Source: Basidiobolus meristosporus CBS 931.73
Taxonomy: Eukaryota > Basidiobolomycota > Basidiobolomycetes > Basidiobolales > Basidiobolaceae
Direction: 5' to 3'
Length of the DNA stretch: 51,474 bases
NCBI GenBank assembly: GCA_002104905.1
Contig: MCFE01000629.1
Location: forward strand, 1 to 51,474
Of the stretch, positions 51,135-51,474 are shown one piece after another; the first letter of the stretch is position 1, and the number at the start of each line of letters is the position of its first letter. The notes beneath the pieces were generated by a model that saw only the letters and a list, made by a program, of their open reading frames with translations, did not search any database and was not told where the DNA came from. Position numbers and translations under genes: made by a program.

Positions 51135-51474
51135 ATGATATCCCCTCTTTTTATTTACATTTCGTTCATCGCGATCAACGTGGTTACCGTGACCGGTGCT
51201 CCCGCTGGTGCAGGCAGGTGGAAGAAATTGGCCGATTTACCTACATCCACTGCGGCCAACCTGACCGGTCGCGGTATTGGCTTGATGGCGGGAGAGTAGT
51301 CGATGGTAAGATTTACCTCGTCGGGGGCCAGGAAGGCTCCCGTCGCGGTGACGTTTACGGCACCAAAGTACTCGGATTTTCTCCCCCACCACCAACAGTT
51401 GGGGATATGGTAAGGACGCGCCTGATGCCAGAGAGCGCGCGGCGTCTGTCGTTGTAAACGACAACCTCTATATT
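51135..51474 (+). pseudogene. Secreted kelch-repeat protein, N-terminal part, frame broken twice
   Basis: The ATG at 51,135 opens a hydrophobic signal-peptide-like start (ISPLFIYISFIAINVVTVTG) followed by APAGAGRWKKLADLP, a typical first kelch blade. The frame stops at 51,297. One base out of phase the kelch reading goes on with GRVVDGKIYLVGGQEGS and YGTKVLGFSP. After a second one-base shift come NSWGYGKDAPDARERAAS and VVVNDNLYI, the next blade, up to the window end. Both shifts need one extra base, at a G run (51,290-51,292) and a C run (51,383-51,387), so assembly error and true decay are both possible. Kelch blades form beta-propellers. The enzyme type, if any, lies beyond the window. Confidence 0.7.

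Noticed and set aside
1-51474. tRNA and rRNA genes
   Set aside because: I looked for T-arm GGTTCGA-type boxes and rRNA cores and saw none. The tRNA-like matches are short primer-binding sites of retroelements.

Overview
The window is eukaryotic and almost certainly fungal. It has LTR retrotransposons with RNA-polymerase-II-style LTR promoters, CACTA/EnSpm-like transposase remains, and at the right end a small island of compact genes: spermidine synthase, a fungal-type two-finger C2H2 protein and a secreted kelch protein. I cannot name the species; an early-diverging fungus is a guess.

About 1-45,900 is an AT-rich, CpG-poor mobile-element graveyard. From left to right it holds: a CACTA-like transposase fragment, half a foldback element and a gypsy-type LTR (1-1,533); a gag-protease relic (1,534-3,300); CACTA-like transposase relics in both orientations with an unidentified accessory ORF and its inverted copy (3,600-11,740); unclassified repeats (11,900-13,900); and a copia relic (13,930-16,971). 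Next is a deep nest. Gypsy-1 (16,972-31,977) contains Copia-1 (17,384-22,720, target duplication GAAAC), which itself carries a solo LTR (20,322-21,390). Gypsy-1 also contains a solo copia LTR (22,927-23,198), the internally deleted Gypsy-2 (25,633-29,351) and a palindromic foldback element (29,780-30,511). A further copia element (Copia-C, 35,197-about 44,014) holds another foldback element in its 5' LTR. Its integrase is split by a complete, apparently young Gag-protease-only LTR element (37,855-41,471, target duplication GCGC) with the only long intact transposon ORF in the window.

At about 45.5-46.2 kb the composition changes: two copia LTRs there still carry many CpGs, and beyond them lies the gene island. 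On the minus strand it has spermidine synthase (46,827-47,714), a possible spliced single-pass membrane protein ending 130 bp upstream of it, and a C2H2 zinc-finger regulator (49,323-50,177). A plus-strand secreted kelch-repeat gene starts at 51,135 and runs off the window. Its frame is broken twice by what look like one-base losses in homopolymers. TATA boxes lie at plausible distances from three of these genes.

The most interesting signals are: (i) an LTR family whose three readable copies keep a perfect three-unit heat-shock element exactly 36 bp from the TATA box; (ii) the non-autonomous Gag-protease element primed by a lysine-tRNA-like site; (iii) a roughly 731-bp near-perfect palindrome inserting at TANTA; and (iv) copia elements whose primer site matches the anticodon arm of initiator tRNA.
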